DNA from: Capitulum mitella | Taxonomy: Eukaryota; Arthropoda; Thecostraca; Pollicipedomorpha; Pollicipedidae | Length of the DNA: 64,000 nt | NCBI GenBank assembly: GCA_030062745.1 | Contig: CP099849.1 | Span: forward strand, 17,592,144 to 17,656,143 | Direction: 5' to 3' | Part shown: piece by piece, positions 23,593 through 35,200 of the stretch | Numbering within the stretch: the stretch's first letter is position 1 | Layout: the number at the start of each line of letters is the position of its first letter | Notes under the pieces: model-generated | Database searches by the model: none | The model's input: only the letters and a program-made list of their open reading frames with translations | What the model was told of the DNA's origin: nothing | Position numbers and translations under genes: made by a program

Positions 23593-23880
23593 GCTCCTGT
23601 TCGGCAGACTGAGTCGGCCGTCAGATCAGACCAGTTTTGTGTGACGTCAGAGGCCGGGAGGCCGCCGGCTGCGGACGTCACCGATGTGCTGTCGCCGCCG
23701 GCTGCCGACAGACCATCGGCGGCCCGTCAGCGGCGGCCTCGTGCCTCGGCCGACCTGTCGTCCATTAGCGCGGGGCGCAGGTCACTGCCGCGTGCGTAAC
23801 AAATGGCCGGGCGCAGCGCAGCGGCCCGGTGGCCGGCCGGGCGCGGCTTTCACGCCCGACGCCGCTGATGAGCTGGCGTT
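23593..23880. other. CpG-rich block
   Basis: CpG-dense, with an ATTAGCG core near 23764. No gene recognised. Confidence 0.4.
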
Positions 23881-24287
23881 ACGATTGATGTCGAGCGTGA
23901 GACTTCGTGACAGGAAGGCGACAACACAACACGGAAGGCATCGGTTCCCATCGCTGGTGGCGCCTGCGCTTTTCAACCTCTTGGCTCTCTCGTCTGCACC
24001 GCGATCTCCAGACGGTTCTGTTTGTGCAGGTTTTTTTGTTTGCCTTCTTAAAAAAAAACATGAAATTTCTGATGTTGTTTTGATCTGATCTTTGCCTTCT
24101 CGTCAACCTTTCACAAAACGCAAATGTTTAGGCTTTCCATCCGTCGCAATGTAAACCATCCATTGCCCTTTTAACCAATCTGACTATCCCGTTCCCGTCT
24201 TTTCTCGTCCTGTCTCTTGCTTTGGTTCTTTGGAAGGTGCATCCGTCTCTCTTTTTCTTTACTTTATGCCTTCCTCCCATGAACCAC
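23881..24287. other. Spacer
   Basis: AT-rich with pyrimidine-rich stretches. Nothing recognised. Confidence 0.4.
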
Positions 24288-24917
24288 TAAGGCTAGCCGT
24301 CCACTTGCACTATTCGGCGCGCAGCCGAATGACCGAATGGCGGAATTTAACATTGGGCCAAGGGGAAATGTTCGTCAGCTGACGCCGAACGCCCGAATAC
24401 GCCAGTCGGCGCGTTCAACTTTTCGGCGCCGAACCGAAAAGTAGAAAAAGCTCAACTTTTCGGCCGTTCGGCGGCAAACAGCTGTTGAGACGCAAGCGTG
24501 TTTGATGGAAGTCGACTCACAGAGGACAATGAAGTAAGTACTTCCGTCCAAATTGTCGTGATATTGAAGGATTTAGAACTTGTTGTGGCAGTACTAAATT
24601 AAAGGATGCTGTAGTCAACTGGACAACTTTTTGTCGCAGGTATGATCGTTGGAATTACTTAACTGCGCTATAAGAACAGTCCAAATATGCATATGAATGT
24701 GGCAGAATTAATTTTCATTGTGATTGTCATTAATGCATTACTAATCCATCAAAAGAAGAGAAGTGTTTGTTTTGCTGTTTTGCATTATGAAAGTCATGGG
24801 AAATTCTTTCGGCGAGTCAAAAGCACCAGTGGACGGCGTCCCGGAATTCGGTGCGTAATTTCCGCCATTCGGTCATTCGGTTACGCGCCGAATAGTGCAA
24901 GTGGACGGCCAGCCTAA
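24288..24917. mobile_element. PIF/Harbinger-like MITE with 55-bp terminal inverted repeats
   Basis: The element 24291-24914 (624 bp) starts GGCTAGCCGTCCACTTGCAC and ends with its inverted equivalent. The two termini match over about 55 bases with three mismatches. TAA flanks both sides (24288-24290 and 24915-24917), a three-base duplication as made by PIF/Harbinger transposases (TWA target). Inside, ATTCGG or CCGAAT words recur many times, including a TTCGGCGCCGAA palindrome near 24422. No transposase frame exists, so it is non-autonomous. The superfamily call rests on TSD length and TIR shape. The closely matching termini suggest a young insertion. Confidence 0.75.
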
Positions 24918-25600
24918 GGCTTATGGTGCCTTCAATATGGAGTAACCAGACTGAAAGTAAGCTAAAACGTTTGCAGTGCTAGACCATTGCGTAAATGGTC
25001 GACTAAAAACTGGAAACACAAAGAACCGGGACCGTTAATCACCAAAGCCAGATCCGGCCGAGATATTCCAGCTGTCCTCCCGTGCGCGCTGCAACTTTCA
25101 CGCCGCTGACTCAGACGGGCGGCCAGTCGCTGGCCGTGCCCGGCGCCACAGTGCGACTGACCTCCGCCAAAATCAGTCACTGCCGACGGAGCCAGTCACT
25201 GCCAGATCCGGCTGCTGCCTGACCCGCACGTTCCCTGAATTGGTAGAGAACTGACAGAGCCGGGAGATCGTTCAGAAACATGGCTTAAGGTAATCTCGAC
25301 ATATACTTCTCGGTCCCTTGCCATCTGATTTTCCAGGCAGAAGACAAATCCGTCTAATGGGAAAGAAGTTACTATGCAATTTTGAAAATGTACGTTTGCA
25401 TTCTAGTAATGGTGGCTAGTGGTTTGGAAACAAAAACGCGTCTGTTGGCGTTTGGAGTCAGATCATTGAAAAAGCAATAAAGCTATGATCAGAAATATTT
25501 TCCATGTGCTCTTGTGCCCCTGTTTTTCGGTACACCTTTTGAACGATATGTATCGAAAATGATTTCTGAGGCCTAAGCCAATATAAATATGTCGTCACGC
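24918..25600. other. Spacer
   Basis: A G+C-rich patch at about 25060-25220 inside AT-rich sequence. Nothing recognised. Confidence 0.4.
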
Positions 25601-25700
25601 TCTAAAAATAGCCTCGGCCGGCGGGGCTGAGGGCGCGGCGCCCCGCCTCGTCGTGGCTGCAAAAGAGCCACGCCCCAGCTCTCCGCGGACAGTCCAGGGT
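25601..25700. other. Short CpG-rich patch
   Basis: CpG-dense left flank of the small array that follows. Confidence 0.35.
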
Positions 25701-25800
25701 GTCCGGTCTGAGCGGCAGGTCCGGTCCGGGGGACTCCGGTCTGAGCGGCAGGTCCGGTCCCGGGGAGTCCGGTCTGAGAGGCCGATCCGGTCCCAGGGAG
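25701..25800. repeat. 33-bp minisatellite, three copies
   Basis: Three units share GTCCGGTCTGAGCGGCAGG or a close variant, followed by TCCGGTCC. Confidence 0.8.
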
Positions 25801-26229
25801 TTAATACGGGAGGGTGGGTTTTTCGTGATCATCCCAGCCTGATGAAGAGGTCTAGTTCGGGAGGAGGAAGGGTCCAGTCCAAAAACGTGGTCGAGCGAAA
25901 GGGCAAGCAAATGTTCGGAGTTTCAGGGCCGACCTTTACACGCAATTCTTCATCGAGCGATCAGACGGCATAGACATATATACAGACGTATATTGGTTCA
26001 ACTTTTCCACGATGACGTGGTCGTTACAGGTTAGCAGTCAGGGACGTATAACAGCAAGTGTGGGATACAAACTACAAAATACAAAAAAGTCAAGAACAAG
26101 ATACAGATACAACAAACAAAAACACACGCATTCATTCAACACGACACGCTACATTCAGTCGTGAAAAAGACCAAGACCACCAACACGGACGCACATGGTT
26201 GCATTTGTCTAAACCTGCCAACCATTGAA
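25801..26229. other. AT-rich spacer
   Basis: A-rich and (CA)-rich stretches around 26060-26130. No gene recognised. Confidence 0.4.
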
Positions 26230-26494
26230 GCCGGACAATATCGGCACAACTGACCAGGGGAGCCGGACAGTACCGTCACCACTGACCAGGGGAAACGGAC
26301 TATACCGTCACCACTGACCAGGGGAGCCGGACAGTACCGTCACCACTGACCAGGGGAGCCGGACAGTACCGTCGCCACTGACCAGGGGGGCCGGACAGTA
26401 CCGTCACCACTGACCAGGGGAGCCGGACAGTACCGTCACCACTGACCAGGGGAGCCGGACAGTACCGTCACCACTGACCAGGGGAGCCGGACAG
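26230..26494. repeat. 32-bp minisatellite, about eight copies
   Basis: Highly regular units contain GCCGGACAGTACCGTCACCA followed by CTGACCAGGGGA. Most copies are identical, with isolated substitutions (for example ATATCGGCAC in the first unit), so the array looks young. Confidence 0.95.
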
Positions 26495-26775
26495 CAGCCG
26501 CCCGGTGGCCGAGCGGCCTGGGGAGATGGATAGCCGCACCCGTCTGCGCCGGCAGCTGTAATGAGGGCGCGCCGCTCTAATGGGGCCGCTGTTGCGCCAC
26601 GGTGTCGGCCGACGCCCCAGCTGGTGCCAGGCTCGGCCGGCCGGCGCCGGACAGCGCCGGCCGGCGGCCAGCCATCCGCTGGTGGTCGGAGACCGCGGCC
26701 AGAGCGGCCCATGTTTGGAAGCCCCGGCCACAGGGCTGGCGGGCAGGCAGCGGAGGTCGTCAGGCTTGGGCAGAG
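26495..26775. other. CpG-rich block abutting the 32-bp array
   Basis: CpG-dense with a TGTAATGAGGG near 26557. Open frames on both strands lack any domain. Confidence 0.4.
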
Positions 26776-27356
26776 GATGGCGGGGCTGAATGAGCGCCTC
26801 AGAGTGTCTGAATCACCGCCTCAGGCTCTGACGAGTAAAGGGTGCTGCGCACGTGGCTTTGCGGCTGTCGCCACTTTGGCCCATTTCATAACTTTACCTC
26901 GGGGCTTAAAAAAAATCGCCGTAGGTTTTGCCTAGTGAGCACGAACGCTGTGGGGCTGGAGGCTCGGGTTTTTTACATTAAACGTAGTATAATTACTTTA
27001 AAATCCTTCGCAGATGAGACCTCTCAGCTTCGTGGACTGGCGCAGTCTGTCTCCCCCGAGTCATGTAAATATGATAGGTAACAGCACTAAACAACTTAGT
27101 ACATGGCTTGATTTCCTTCCATCTCTCCCCTTCTCTCCCTCTCTCTCTTTCTCCCTCGGCCGAATGGACAGAGACTATCCAGTCGGCCGGCTGTGTCGCA
27201 ATCTGAGCAGAAGGCCGCATTCCCAACCCCCGACTTCCTGGCGTTGGTGGGTGCACTCAGGGCCGACTGGATAGTACCAGACATCGTTAGGGCAATCTGG
27301 ATGCCTGTCCTACTCAGCCGGAGACGGAGCGACAGGATGTCCTTCATCAGCCCTTT
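26776..27356. other. Spacer with CT-rich tract
   Basis: A pyrimidine-rich run at about 27114-27158. Nothing else recognised. Confidence 0.4.
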
Positions 27357-27740
27357 TTGCCACCGGCTATAGGACGTCCTCCAGTCTTCGTTATCCCTTC
27401 CCGTCCTCCGCCGGCTATAGGACGTCCTCCAGTTTTCATCATCCCTTCCCTTCCACTGCCGTCTGTAGAACGTCCTCCAGTCATCAGCATCCCGTCTCGT
27501 CCACCGCCCTCTATAGAACGTCCTCCAGTCTTCGTTATTCCTTCCCGTCCACCGCCGTTTATAGAACTCCGGTATTCATCATCCCTTTCAGCCACCAACG
27601 TCCATAGAACGTCCTCCAGTTTTCATCATCCTTTCCCTTCCACTGCCGTCTATAGAACGTCCTCCAGTCATCAGCATCCCTTCTCGTCCACCGCCGTCTA
27701 TAGAACTCCTCCGGTCATCAGAAACCCTATCCCTCTACCT
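27357..27740. repeat. 48-bp minisatellite, about eight copies
   Basis: Units contain TATAGGACGTCCTCCAGT or TATAGAACGTCCTCCAGT, followed by a CATCCCTTCC-type half. Because 48 is a multiple of three, a Pro/Arg-rich 16-residue repeat stays open (core IGRPPVF and VIPSRPP). One unit near 27559 is shortened. I treat the frame as an artefact of the repeat. Confidence 0.85.
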
Positions 27741-28260
27741 TGGTCCGACTGCTCTTAGATGCTTGGATACATAACAGCTCGCCGTTGGTCCTCTCATTAA
27801 GGTAATACTTTACGTCAGTTGGCCCGCATGGACATTAATGATAACCGAGTGTCCCGAGCATGGGCATCCAACACTGTGCGCCGGGCGCGCGGCGTGACTT
27901 TCGCGCATACGGCGCTGATCGGCAGCCAACAAATGCACTCCGCGTAATCATCCCTGGGCGATTCATCGTGAGCAGCCCATCTGTCACCCGTTGGAGTTCT
28001 GGGGCTTGTGGCACGCGGCGGAAGCATTTCGATTTGAATGAACAATCCTTTAGCCGGCTTTACAAGGCGACGTCGAGATCCGCAAAGACCCATTATCATG
28101 CAGCGATAAACTGGCGACAGTGCGTCCGTGACGGGAGAACACGACATCTTGACGCAGAGGTTCCGTGTCTCCATCCGAAACAATGCAGCCTCAGCTACCG
28201 GGTAAATCAGATGCAAATGAAGAGCCTGACACCTGCGACACTGCCCCGAATTAGCTCGTG
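27741..28260. other. Spacer
   Basis: Moderate composition with frames on both strands and no recognised domain. A GACATTAATGATAA islet lies at about 27831. Confidence 0.4.
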
Positions 28261-28640
28261 CTAATTCCATTTCCGCCGAGAGCTCGTGGTCCGCGTCACT
28301 CGGCCGCCTTCAAAGAGCTCAGGCCGGCAGCGACCACGCTTGACCACGTCTAACCGCGCCAGTCGGTCGGTCAGGTGGTCGAAACCGAGCGCGAGGGCCG
28401 GCGAATGAAGCGGTCGGAGCCGGGCCGCGCCGGAGCCGGGATCGCGCGCCCGTGGCCGGCGCATCGCCCGCTCCTGCGGTCGACAAACGATACGCGTGGG
28501 CCCCAGCGGGCGGCACGCGAGCAGGCCTTTGAAGCCGGCCGCCGCAGATTGGGTTCGATCCAGTCGCCGCGCTCCGTTCGTCCCGAGCGGCGTGATTCAC
28601 GCCGCGCCCTCTGCCACGCCGTAACAGCTTCATGCAGCGA
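28261..28640. other. CpG-rich block
   Basis: CpG-dense. Frames are Arg/Pro/Gly-rich on both strands without a motif. Confidence 0.4.
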
Positions 28641-28690
28641 ACTATTAATGGGTTAATTAGGAGTTAATGGCAGCATTATTTATGTAGCGG
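28641..28690. promoter_or_regulatory. Cluster of four homeodomain-like cores
   Basis: TATTAATG, TTAATTAG, GTTAATGG and GCATTATTTATG lie within 50 bases on the border of a CpG-rich block. TAAT/ATTA cores at this density suggest homeodomain binding. Function is inferred. Confidence 0.35.
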
Positions 28691-29133
28691 TCTTCGGGAT
28701 AACCTGGCCCGCTTCTGCCGCTCTCGACCGTCCAGTTCGGCTCGCAACCCCGTGTTGTTTTGAAAACAGTCGGCCTGGTCATCAGCTGGAAGGGAACCCC
28801 GTCACGCCCAGCGAAGCCAGTCCAGCACCATTTATCTTCGTCACCTGGGGCGCCGCGAACGTATTCGACACGCTCCGAGAAAATGAAGATGCATCCACAA
28901 TGCGCGAGCAGAGTTACAAACGGCTCCATCACAGGAATGGTCGGACCTCTACGTCGTCCATTCACACATGGCGCCACCGCCGCATCATTAATAAAGCCAT
29001 AAAACGAAACGGACTGAGCCGAGTAGGCGTCCCTATGAAGCCCGCTGAATCGGAGCCGACTAAAACTATCAATTAAAATTGATTCAGGGGCCGTAAACGA
29101 TGAGGGAGGACGGACCAGCCATTGGCCCACAGA
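28691..29133. other. Spacer
   Basis: Contains the palindrome TCAATTAAAATTGA near 29068. Minus-strand frames of ordinary composition. No gene recognised. Confidence 0.4.
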
Positions 29134-29813
29134 CTGTAAGCAGTTTCCTATGAAAGGCGGCTCGTCTGTGACCACAGGTGGCCAGTCTGCATCAGTCTCC
29201 TGTAAAAGGTGACCAGTCTGTAACCAAAGCTGGTTACATCTTTGGTTATGTAATGACTGTTACAGTTTCTCATGAAAGGCGACCAGTCGAAAACCAAAGG
29301 TGAGCAGTATGCAACATTCTCATGCGAAGGACGATCCCTCTGCAACAGTCTGCTACGAGGCAGGCATGACATGTCCGTACCAGCCATCCTTGAGAGGTTT
29401 TCAGCCTCTGACAGTCTCATCTGAGACATGGGTGGTCAGTAAAAGTCTCCCCTGATCTCCGTAGGCGGTCAGGCCGTAGCAGTCTGCTCCGAGAGACGGC
29501 CAAGCTGCAATGGTCTCCTCCGAGAGGCGGCCAGGCTGTAACGGCCTCCTCCGAGGGGCCGCCAGGCTGTAACGGTCTCCTCCGAGAGGTGGCCAGGCTG
29601 TAGCGGTCTCCTCCGAGGAGCGGCCAGGCTGTAATGGTCTCCTCCGAGGGGCGGCCAGGCTGTAACCGCCTCCTCCGAGGGGCGGCCAGGCTGTAACGGT
29701 CTCCTCCGAGGGGCGGCCAGGCTGTAACGGTCTCCTCCGAGAGGCGGCCAGGCTGTAGCGGTCTCCTCCGAGGGGCGGCCAGGCTGTAGCGGTCTCCTCC
29801 GAGAGGCGGTTAG
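29134..29813. repeat. 31-bp minisatellite with a decayed left half
   Basis: The right part (29465-29813) has about eleven clean 31-bp units carrying GGCCAGGCTGTAACGG and TCTCCTCCGAG. The left part (29134-29464) holds diverged relatives such as GACCAGTCTGTAACC and TCTCCTGTAAAAGG at looser spacing. The array therefore grades from old on the left to homogenised on the right. Minus-strand open frames are repeat artefacts. Confidence 0.9.
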
Positions 29814-30189
29814 CCTGACCGACTCCACTCACCGCTCGCGGCGGCCGTCATCGAATGTAGGGCGTGCTCCTGTCCGGGCCGCTGGACGCCGTAATCTGCA
29901 CCGCAGTCGGACGGTCGTAATTAAATTCTAAAAACAGATGAAAGTGGCCAAGATAAGCGAGAGGACACGGTGGCACGAAGTAACGCTTTCGCCCCGTTCG
30001 CGCTCTTTACGTCGTATTGGACAAGATACCAAATAAACTAACTGCTTAGATGTACCCAGCAGTGATAATTAAATTGGTGTCATGTCTAATTAGCCACTCA
30101 GATGCTTTGCAAGACGATGGTTGTGTAACCACTCAAGAACGGTTCTTGCATCTGGTTCGTGGCGTTCTCTCTTTGTCTACAAAACAAGA
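29814..30189. other. Spacer
   Basis: AT-rich, with a GTAATTAAATTC islet at about 29916. Nothing else recognised. Confidence 0.4.
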
Positions 30190-30560
30190 CGGGTCGTTTG
30201 TGAGCCGCTGTGGGCGGCGGGCGGCCGCGGAGGCGGCTGAACTGCTCTCAGGCGGCGGTGGCCGCCGAGCGGGCCGAGCGGTCGGGCCACGCCCGCAGCG
30301 AGAGAGGAGTTGTCTGCTGGCCGGCGGAGAGCAGGCCATGCCTGCCCGTGTCACCCGCCCGTAACGAGGGCCCACCCGGCGGGGGACGCTGGTTTCGAAC
30401 CCCAGTTTCTCCGCGGCACGCCGGCACCGGCGCCGAGCGTGTCCGAAAACGAAAGCAGAGCGGGCCGCGGGTGGCTCCTGAGGTTCCTGAGACGAGCATC
30501 CGCCGCGTTCAGGTGGAGCGGATCTGGACTGGACGGCTGTGGACGGGTGTTCTGGGAGGG
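30190..30560. other. CpG-rich block
   Basis: CpG-dense. Four overlapping frames on both strands lack any domain. A TGGTTTCGAACCCC string resembles an inverted B-box, but no tRNA folds around it. Confidence 0.4.
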
Positions 30561-31690
30561 GCACGGGCTGAGCTGTTGGCAAGGGTTTACGGCGAACAGG
30601 AAGGTAGCCACGTCAGACTGAACTCTGAGACGAGAACGTGATAGTTTTCGATGCGCCAGCCAAAGAACAAAAAAAAACTAGGGCGTATGTCGTTCAGTGT
30701 GTTAAACACTATCCACTGGTGCTTTATATTGGATCAGCCAGTGCGCAGCGGTTGTAAGAAATGCGTGTTTGTCGAACTAGAATAACAGTAAGAAAAGCTG
30801 GATACGACACATGACGCTGGTCACGTGCAATTCATGTTAAAGGGTGCTGACGGCTTACGAAGAATTACGCTGCGTCACGTGCACCATTGAAAAAAGGTGT
30901 CGTTAAAGTATTAAACGAAATGAAGAACATTAAGGCAGCTAAAAACGCAAAAAAACCGAACAGAAAAGATAAACTGAGTAAGCACGTGCCAAACACAGCG
31001 CTTCCAAATTATAGGAACAGACTCGGTCCCACACCTTAACAGTGGAGGCACATACGTATGTTAGGTGCCGACCTTTGACGTTCTAGCTTATCCAACACCC
31101 ATTTAGCATGATTTATTGTGATGGATGACCCTGAACGGTGGCGGGCGCTGCTGGCAGGAAAGGAAGAGGGCCATCTCATTATCACATTGGCATTCTGCCC
31201 GACAATATTTAGAAAAAAACCTCAACGATCATTATTTTAGACGGATACAATTCATTCCTTTTCAGTCTCGAAGTGATCTAAATATCATCTCTGATGACAT
31301 GGAAAAAGTGACTTAGCAATGGCGGTTATATAAGGAAATACGAAGTGCTGCGAGATACTTTGAGCACAGGATAAACTTTGTATGTGGAAAATGATTTTGG
31401 TATTAAGCAAAAGGATAAAAAGGTACAAAAATGCAGTAAAAACCTGCCTTAACCTTAAGAAGTTTCTTTCCCAGGATTTTCTTTTCTGTTAGAATTGTCT
31501 GTGTTCATTTCGGAATGCTGTATGCGATCTTGAATGTTCGAAACGAAGTAAAGTACTTGATAAAAAGATAATTTGCAGGAAAGTGCTACTGTTTCCTGTC
31601 GCTGCTTAAGGTCCTCGAGCCCTTGTCTGTCGGCGGTTTACAGTTGACAATGACACGCATCAGAGCAATCGTCACAGATGCGTAATGCGG
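30561..31690. other. AT-rich spacer
   Basis: Rich in A runs, with only short frames. Nothing recognised. Confidence 0.4.
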
Positions 31691-31984
31691 AACTTTAGTC
31701 GAGGTCGTTTACGGACATTGGGCGGAGCCGGCTGGCTCCCACGAGAAGACACGTTGGCTGCGGCCCTGGCGAGCGTAGTCGAAGAGGGCTGAGTAGTGCG
31801 CGTGCACTTCCTCCTGTCCTGCGGCATCATTCGCACCGACGGGCGGCCAAGGTGAGGCGGCCAGCCACCTGCGGACGAGGCGCGCCTCACGGACCCGACC
31901 CGCCTCTGCGCCGAGACCCGACGCCGAACCGGGCCTCGGCGGGCGGTGACGAGTCCCATTAAACACCGGCGGCCTACCGCTGGC
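31691..31984. other. CpG-rich block
   Basis: CpG-dense left flank of the next array. No domain seen. Confidence 0.4.
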
Positions 31985-32350
31985 CGTCAGGGTCCCGTCT
32001 GCCGGTCTTGAGGGCCGGTCTGAGGCCGGTCTGCGGGTCTGTTAGAATGGGTCTGAGGCCGGCCTGCCAGTCTGGAGGGCCGGTCTGAGGCCGGTCTGCC
32101 AGTCAGGAGGGCCGGTCTGAGGCCGGTCTGCCAGTCAGGAGGGCCGATCTGAGGCCGGTCTGCCAGTCAGGTGGGCCGATCTGAGGCCGGTCTGCGGGTC
32201 TGTTAGAATGGGTCTGAGGCCGGTCTGCCGTCTGGAGGACCCGGTCTGAGGCCGGTCTGCCGGTCTGGAGGACCCGGCCTGAGGCCGGTCTGCCGTCTGG
32301 AGGACCCGGTCTGAGGTCGATCTGCCGGTCTGGAGGACCCGGTCTGAGCT
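31985..32350. repeat. Minisatellite, unit about 32 bp, about twelve copies
   Basis: The phrase GTCTGAGGCCGGTCTGCC recurs throughout, separated by AGTCAGGAGGGCC or GGAGGACCCG variants. A longer variant containing TGTTAGAATGG appears twice, showing higher-order duplication. Confidence 0.9.
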
Positions 32351-33100
32351 TGAGCTCCGCTGGGGTTGACAGCTCCCAGGGTGGTCAGGACAGGGTGACC
32401 CCCGGCCAGCTCAACTATTCCACTCCGCCGAGCTCCACCGTCAGTGTCAGCAGAGCTTGCCCCAGCTGCGACTGAATATGCTGATCGCGGCGTAGGAAAC
32501 CTCTGACCACGAGGCTTGTACTCAGAGGAAGTGGCGTCATCACCACTGAGAAGCCGCAACATTGTTGGCGGGCGATCGCCGGGTGTAAGCTGCGCCTCCG
32601 AAAGCTGTTCCAAAGGACATTTGGACTCTCTCCATGTCGTCTGTGGATATGAGGACCAAGAAATGAATGCACACATCACTCGCGTTTAGTCTGGATACGC
32701 CCAGTTGACCAAAGACACGTCATCCTCACAAGACGTTAGAGGGACGATTACGAGTGTTATCCAGTACATGTTTTTTTGTGTGCAGTATTTTCCTGTAAGG
32801 AGATACACAAACGCTATTGCTGTTTCCTATATGAGAATGGTGTTGCTATATAGTGAGATAGCGTCTCTAGAAAATGCAACTCGTCGCTGTCTTCCTTACC
32901 AGGTTAAGTGTCGATGACGGCTGAACGCTCCGCTCCGGCCTCCGGTGGGCTCGAGGAGGCCGTGGAAGTCCCACTGGACGGCGAAACCCGCCGCAGGGCC
33001 TGAGGGCTGCTATCTCCACAGTTATTACCTCATCCTGCCGGCTGGACCATTATCTTCTGGGTTGCATGCAGCATGGCAGCGGGAGCCCAGTGCTAAAAAG
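32351..33100. other. Mixed spacer
   Basis: No gene or repeat recognised. Confidence 0.4.
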
Positions 33101-33480
33101 TGCCACAAGTGTGGTAATGATCGCGCCGCCAGACGTAAAAACGACGGCTTCAGCACGGAACATCGCCGGTTGTCTCAAGTTTGCCATCTCCAGGTCGCCT
33201 GATGACAAGCGCTTCTCAATCAAGGCGCCTGCGCGGACGATTTGGCGGGTGGTTTCTCCGTCGAGCAGCTTCGCGGCCCAATTTCTTCATAAGCACGTTC
33301 GCTGCCCCGGGCGGGAGGCTCCCATATATACCATTGTTTTATATTTCGGCCGGCCACAGGCTGACTATTAATCGAAAATTAGCGGTCATTACGCGGCGCG
33401 CCTGGCGGCCTCGGGGCGGTGATGGTCCCAGACACAGATTATTGACTTCCGTGGCCCGCTGACAGGCGTCCGCTTCCCAC
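33101..33480. promoter_or_regulatory. G+C-rich stretch with homeodomain-like islet
   Basis: At 33366-33393 three cores follow each other: TATTAATCG, AAATTAGCGG and TCATTACGCG. A TATA-like CCATATATACC lies at about 33320. This resembles a cis-regulatory element. No coding frame is convincing. Confidence 0.3.
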
Positions 33481-34613
33481 AGAGATAGTTAGCCGAGTTG
33501 TCCGCCTGTGGCCGAGCGACTGAGCGAAATGTAACATTCCGCCCACTAACGAGGAAGTCTGGTGGCGTGACAGTTTTAAAGATGGTACTTTCATGCGGAA
33601 TAATGTGTCGCGTGAAGTCTCCTTAAGCTTGTGTTCACCTGAGCCAACATGACCGGGGAACGCGATGCACTTTTTCGGGCTATTGGACAACCCAGGGTCA
33701 GTTACGTGAGCCTAAGTGCTGTGCTAACTCGCGGACTTTGTTCATTTGATAGCCCCAGTAGCGGCGCACCTGTAAGGGATTTCCACCAATCGCAAGTCTT
33801 CAATTGCCTTTTCAGGTCGGCTTCCCGTTACGAAGTGCTCGCTAACAGACAAACGACCCACGGCCGCTTACCCGACGGCTGCCGCCCGGGAACTCCAACA
33901 GGCGGGCGTGGAGACTGCAGCCCCGGCTTGTCCGCTAGCACCAGCCGCCGGCCGGACGGCGCCCCTGCCCGGCATGTCAGCGCCGCTCCGGATGGCGTGC
34001 CGCGGCCGTATCGTCCTCGGCACGTGAGCTCTCAGCGCCGCGCTGGGAAAGTTTATGGCTCCCGGCAATGTCGATAAGAAATGGAGTGGAAGCAAAACAC
34101 GAGCCATCACAGCCGCCGGCGGCATTTAGGTGGAGGCAGGTATACAAACAAGGTTCCGCAATTAACCGAGTAAACTGGCCGGGCCGCGAAGTCTTAGTAT
34201 TTCTCGGATGTCTTGGAGATATGTTTTTGGCGGCGGTAACGTTGGTATAGCAGACAGGGAAGGCAGGTCCCCGTCTGCATTGTGCCACACATTCCAGTTA
34301 GTCAAGGCATTTTCATTTCATCTAGAGGATATCGCGGTTGGCATTATCGTTCATTTGATGGCGAACAGGAGCATTCGTTAGCCTACAAGGCCTTCTGGAC
34401 TGTTTGTCTTCGTGCGCCATCTAGCTGGGCCCTCCACTTAACGACTTTTACCCGCGCTTAACCTTTGCTTTACACGCATCCATCCTTGTCGGCCGTTTTT
34501 GTTCCGTTGATACGACCATCCCTGTTTACGACTAACACGTCACAAACCGACGACTGCTGCCGCCCGAGACGACCGAGACCAGAGCATGGTAAAGTCGGCG
34601 GCCCGCAGCCGGG
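33481..34613. other. Spacer with a CpG-rich patch
   Basis: A CpG-rich patch at about 33850-34060, otherwise mixed composition. Frames overlap on both strands with no domain. Confidence 0.4.
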
Positions 34614-34895
34614 ACCACTGATCCAACAGCATACAGCGCACCAGTGATCCAACAGCACAGAGCGAACCACTGATCCAACAGCACACAACGGACCACTGAT
34701 CCAACAACACGCAACGCACTACTGATCCAACAGCACAGAGTAAACCACTGATCCAACAGCACACAACGCACCACTGATCCAACAGCACAGAATGGACCAC
34801 TGGTCCAACAGCACACACGAGCCACTGACCCGACAGCAGACCACTGATCCATCGCCGCACAGCGGGTCACTGATCCAACAGCACACAGCGGACCT
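34614..34895. repeat. 26-bp minisatellite, about eleven copies
   Basis: Units are built on CCACTGATCCAACAGCACA with a short variable tail. Minus-strand frames read a Cys/Val-rich repeat (core LLDQW), an artefact of the array. Confidence 0.9.
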
Positions 34896-34925
34896 CAGTG
34901 GAAGGCATCACGCAGCGGATGCGTG

Positions 34926-35200
34926 CTGACACCGGCTCTGTTTTGCTTGCTCTGCTTTGGCCTACGCTGGTTTTGGTTTGCCTGCTCTGCTGTGGCCTAC
35001 ACTGGCTTTGGTTTGCTGGCCCCGCTGTGACCGACGCTGGTTCTTTTTTGCTGGCTTTGTGTGGCCGACACTGGCTCTGTTTTGCTTGCTCTGCTGTGGC
35101 CGACGCTGGCTCTGTTTTGCTTGCTGTGCTGTGGCCGACGCTGGCTCTGTTTTGCTTGCTCTGCTGTGGCCGACACTGGCTCTGTTTTGCTGGCTCCGGT
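34926..35200. repeat. 35-bp minisatellite, about eight copies
   Basis: Units are built on GTGGCCGACGCTGGCTCTGT followed by TTTGCTTGCTCTGCT. The 35-bp length rotates the frame, so all phases read hydrophobic Leu/Cys/Trp repeats. It lies only about 30 bp from the unrelated 26-bp array. Confidence 0.9.

Noticed and set aside
26230-26494. CRISPR-like regular repeats of 32 bp
   Set aside because: Units are directly tandem with no unique spacers. It is a minisatellite in an animal genome.
27357-27758. 133-codon Pro-rich repeat frame
   Set aside because: The 48-bp unit is divisible by three. The frame lacks any flanking domain.
29401-29832. Minus-strand Arg/Pro/Trp repeat frames
   Set aside because: They lie entirely inside the 31-bp array and are open in two phases.
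30390-30410. Inverted B-box-like string TGGTTTCGAACCCC
   Set aside because: No A-box or stems around it; it lies in CpG-rich sequence.
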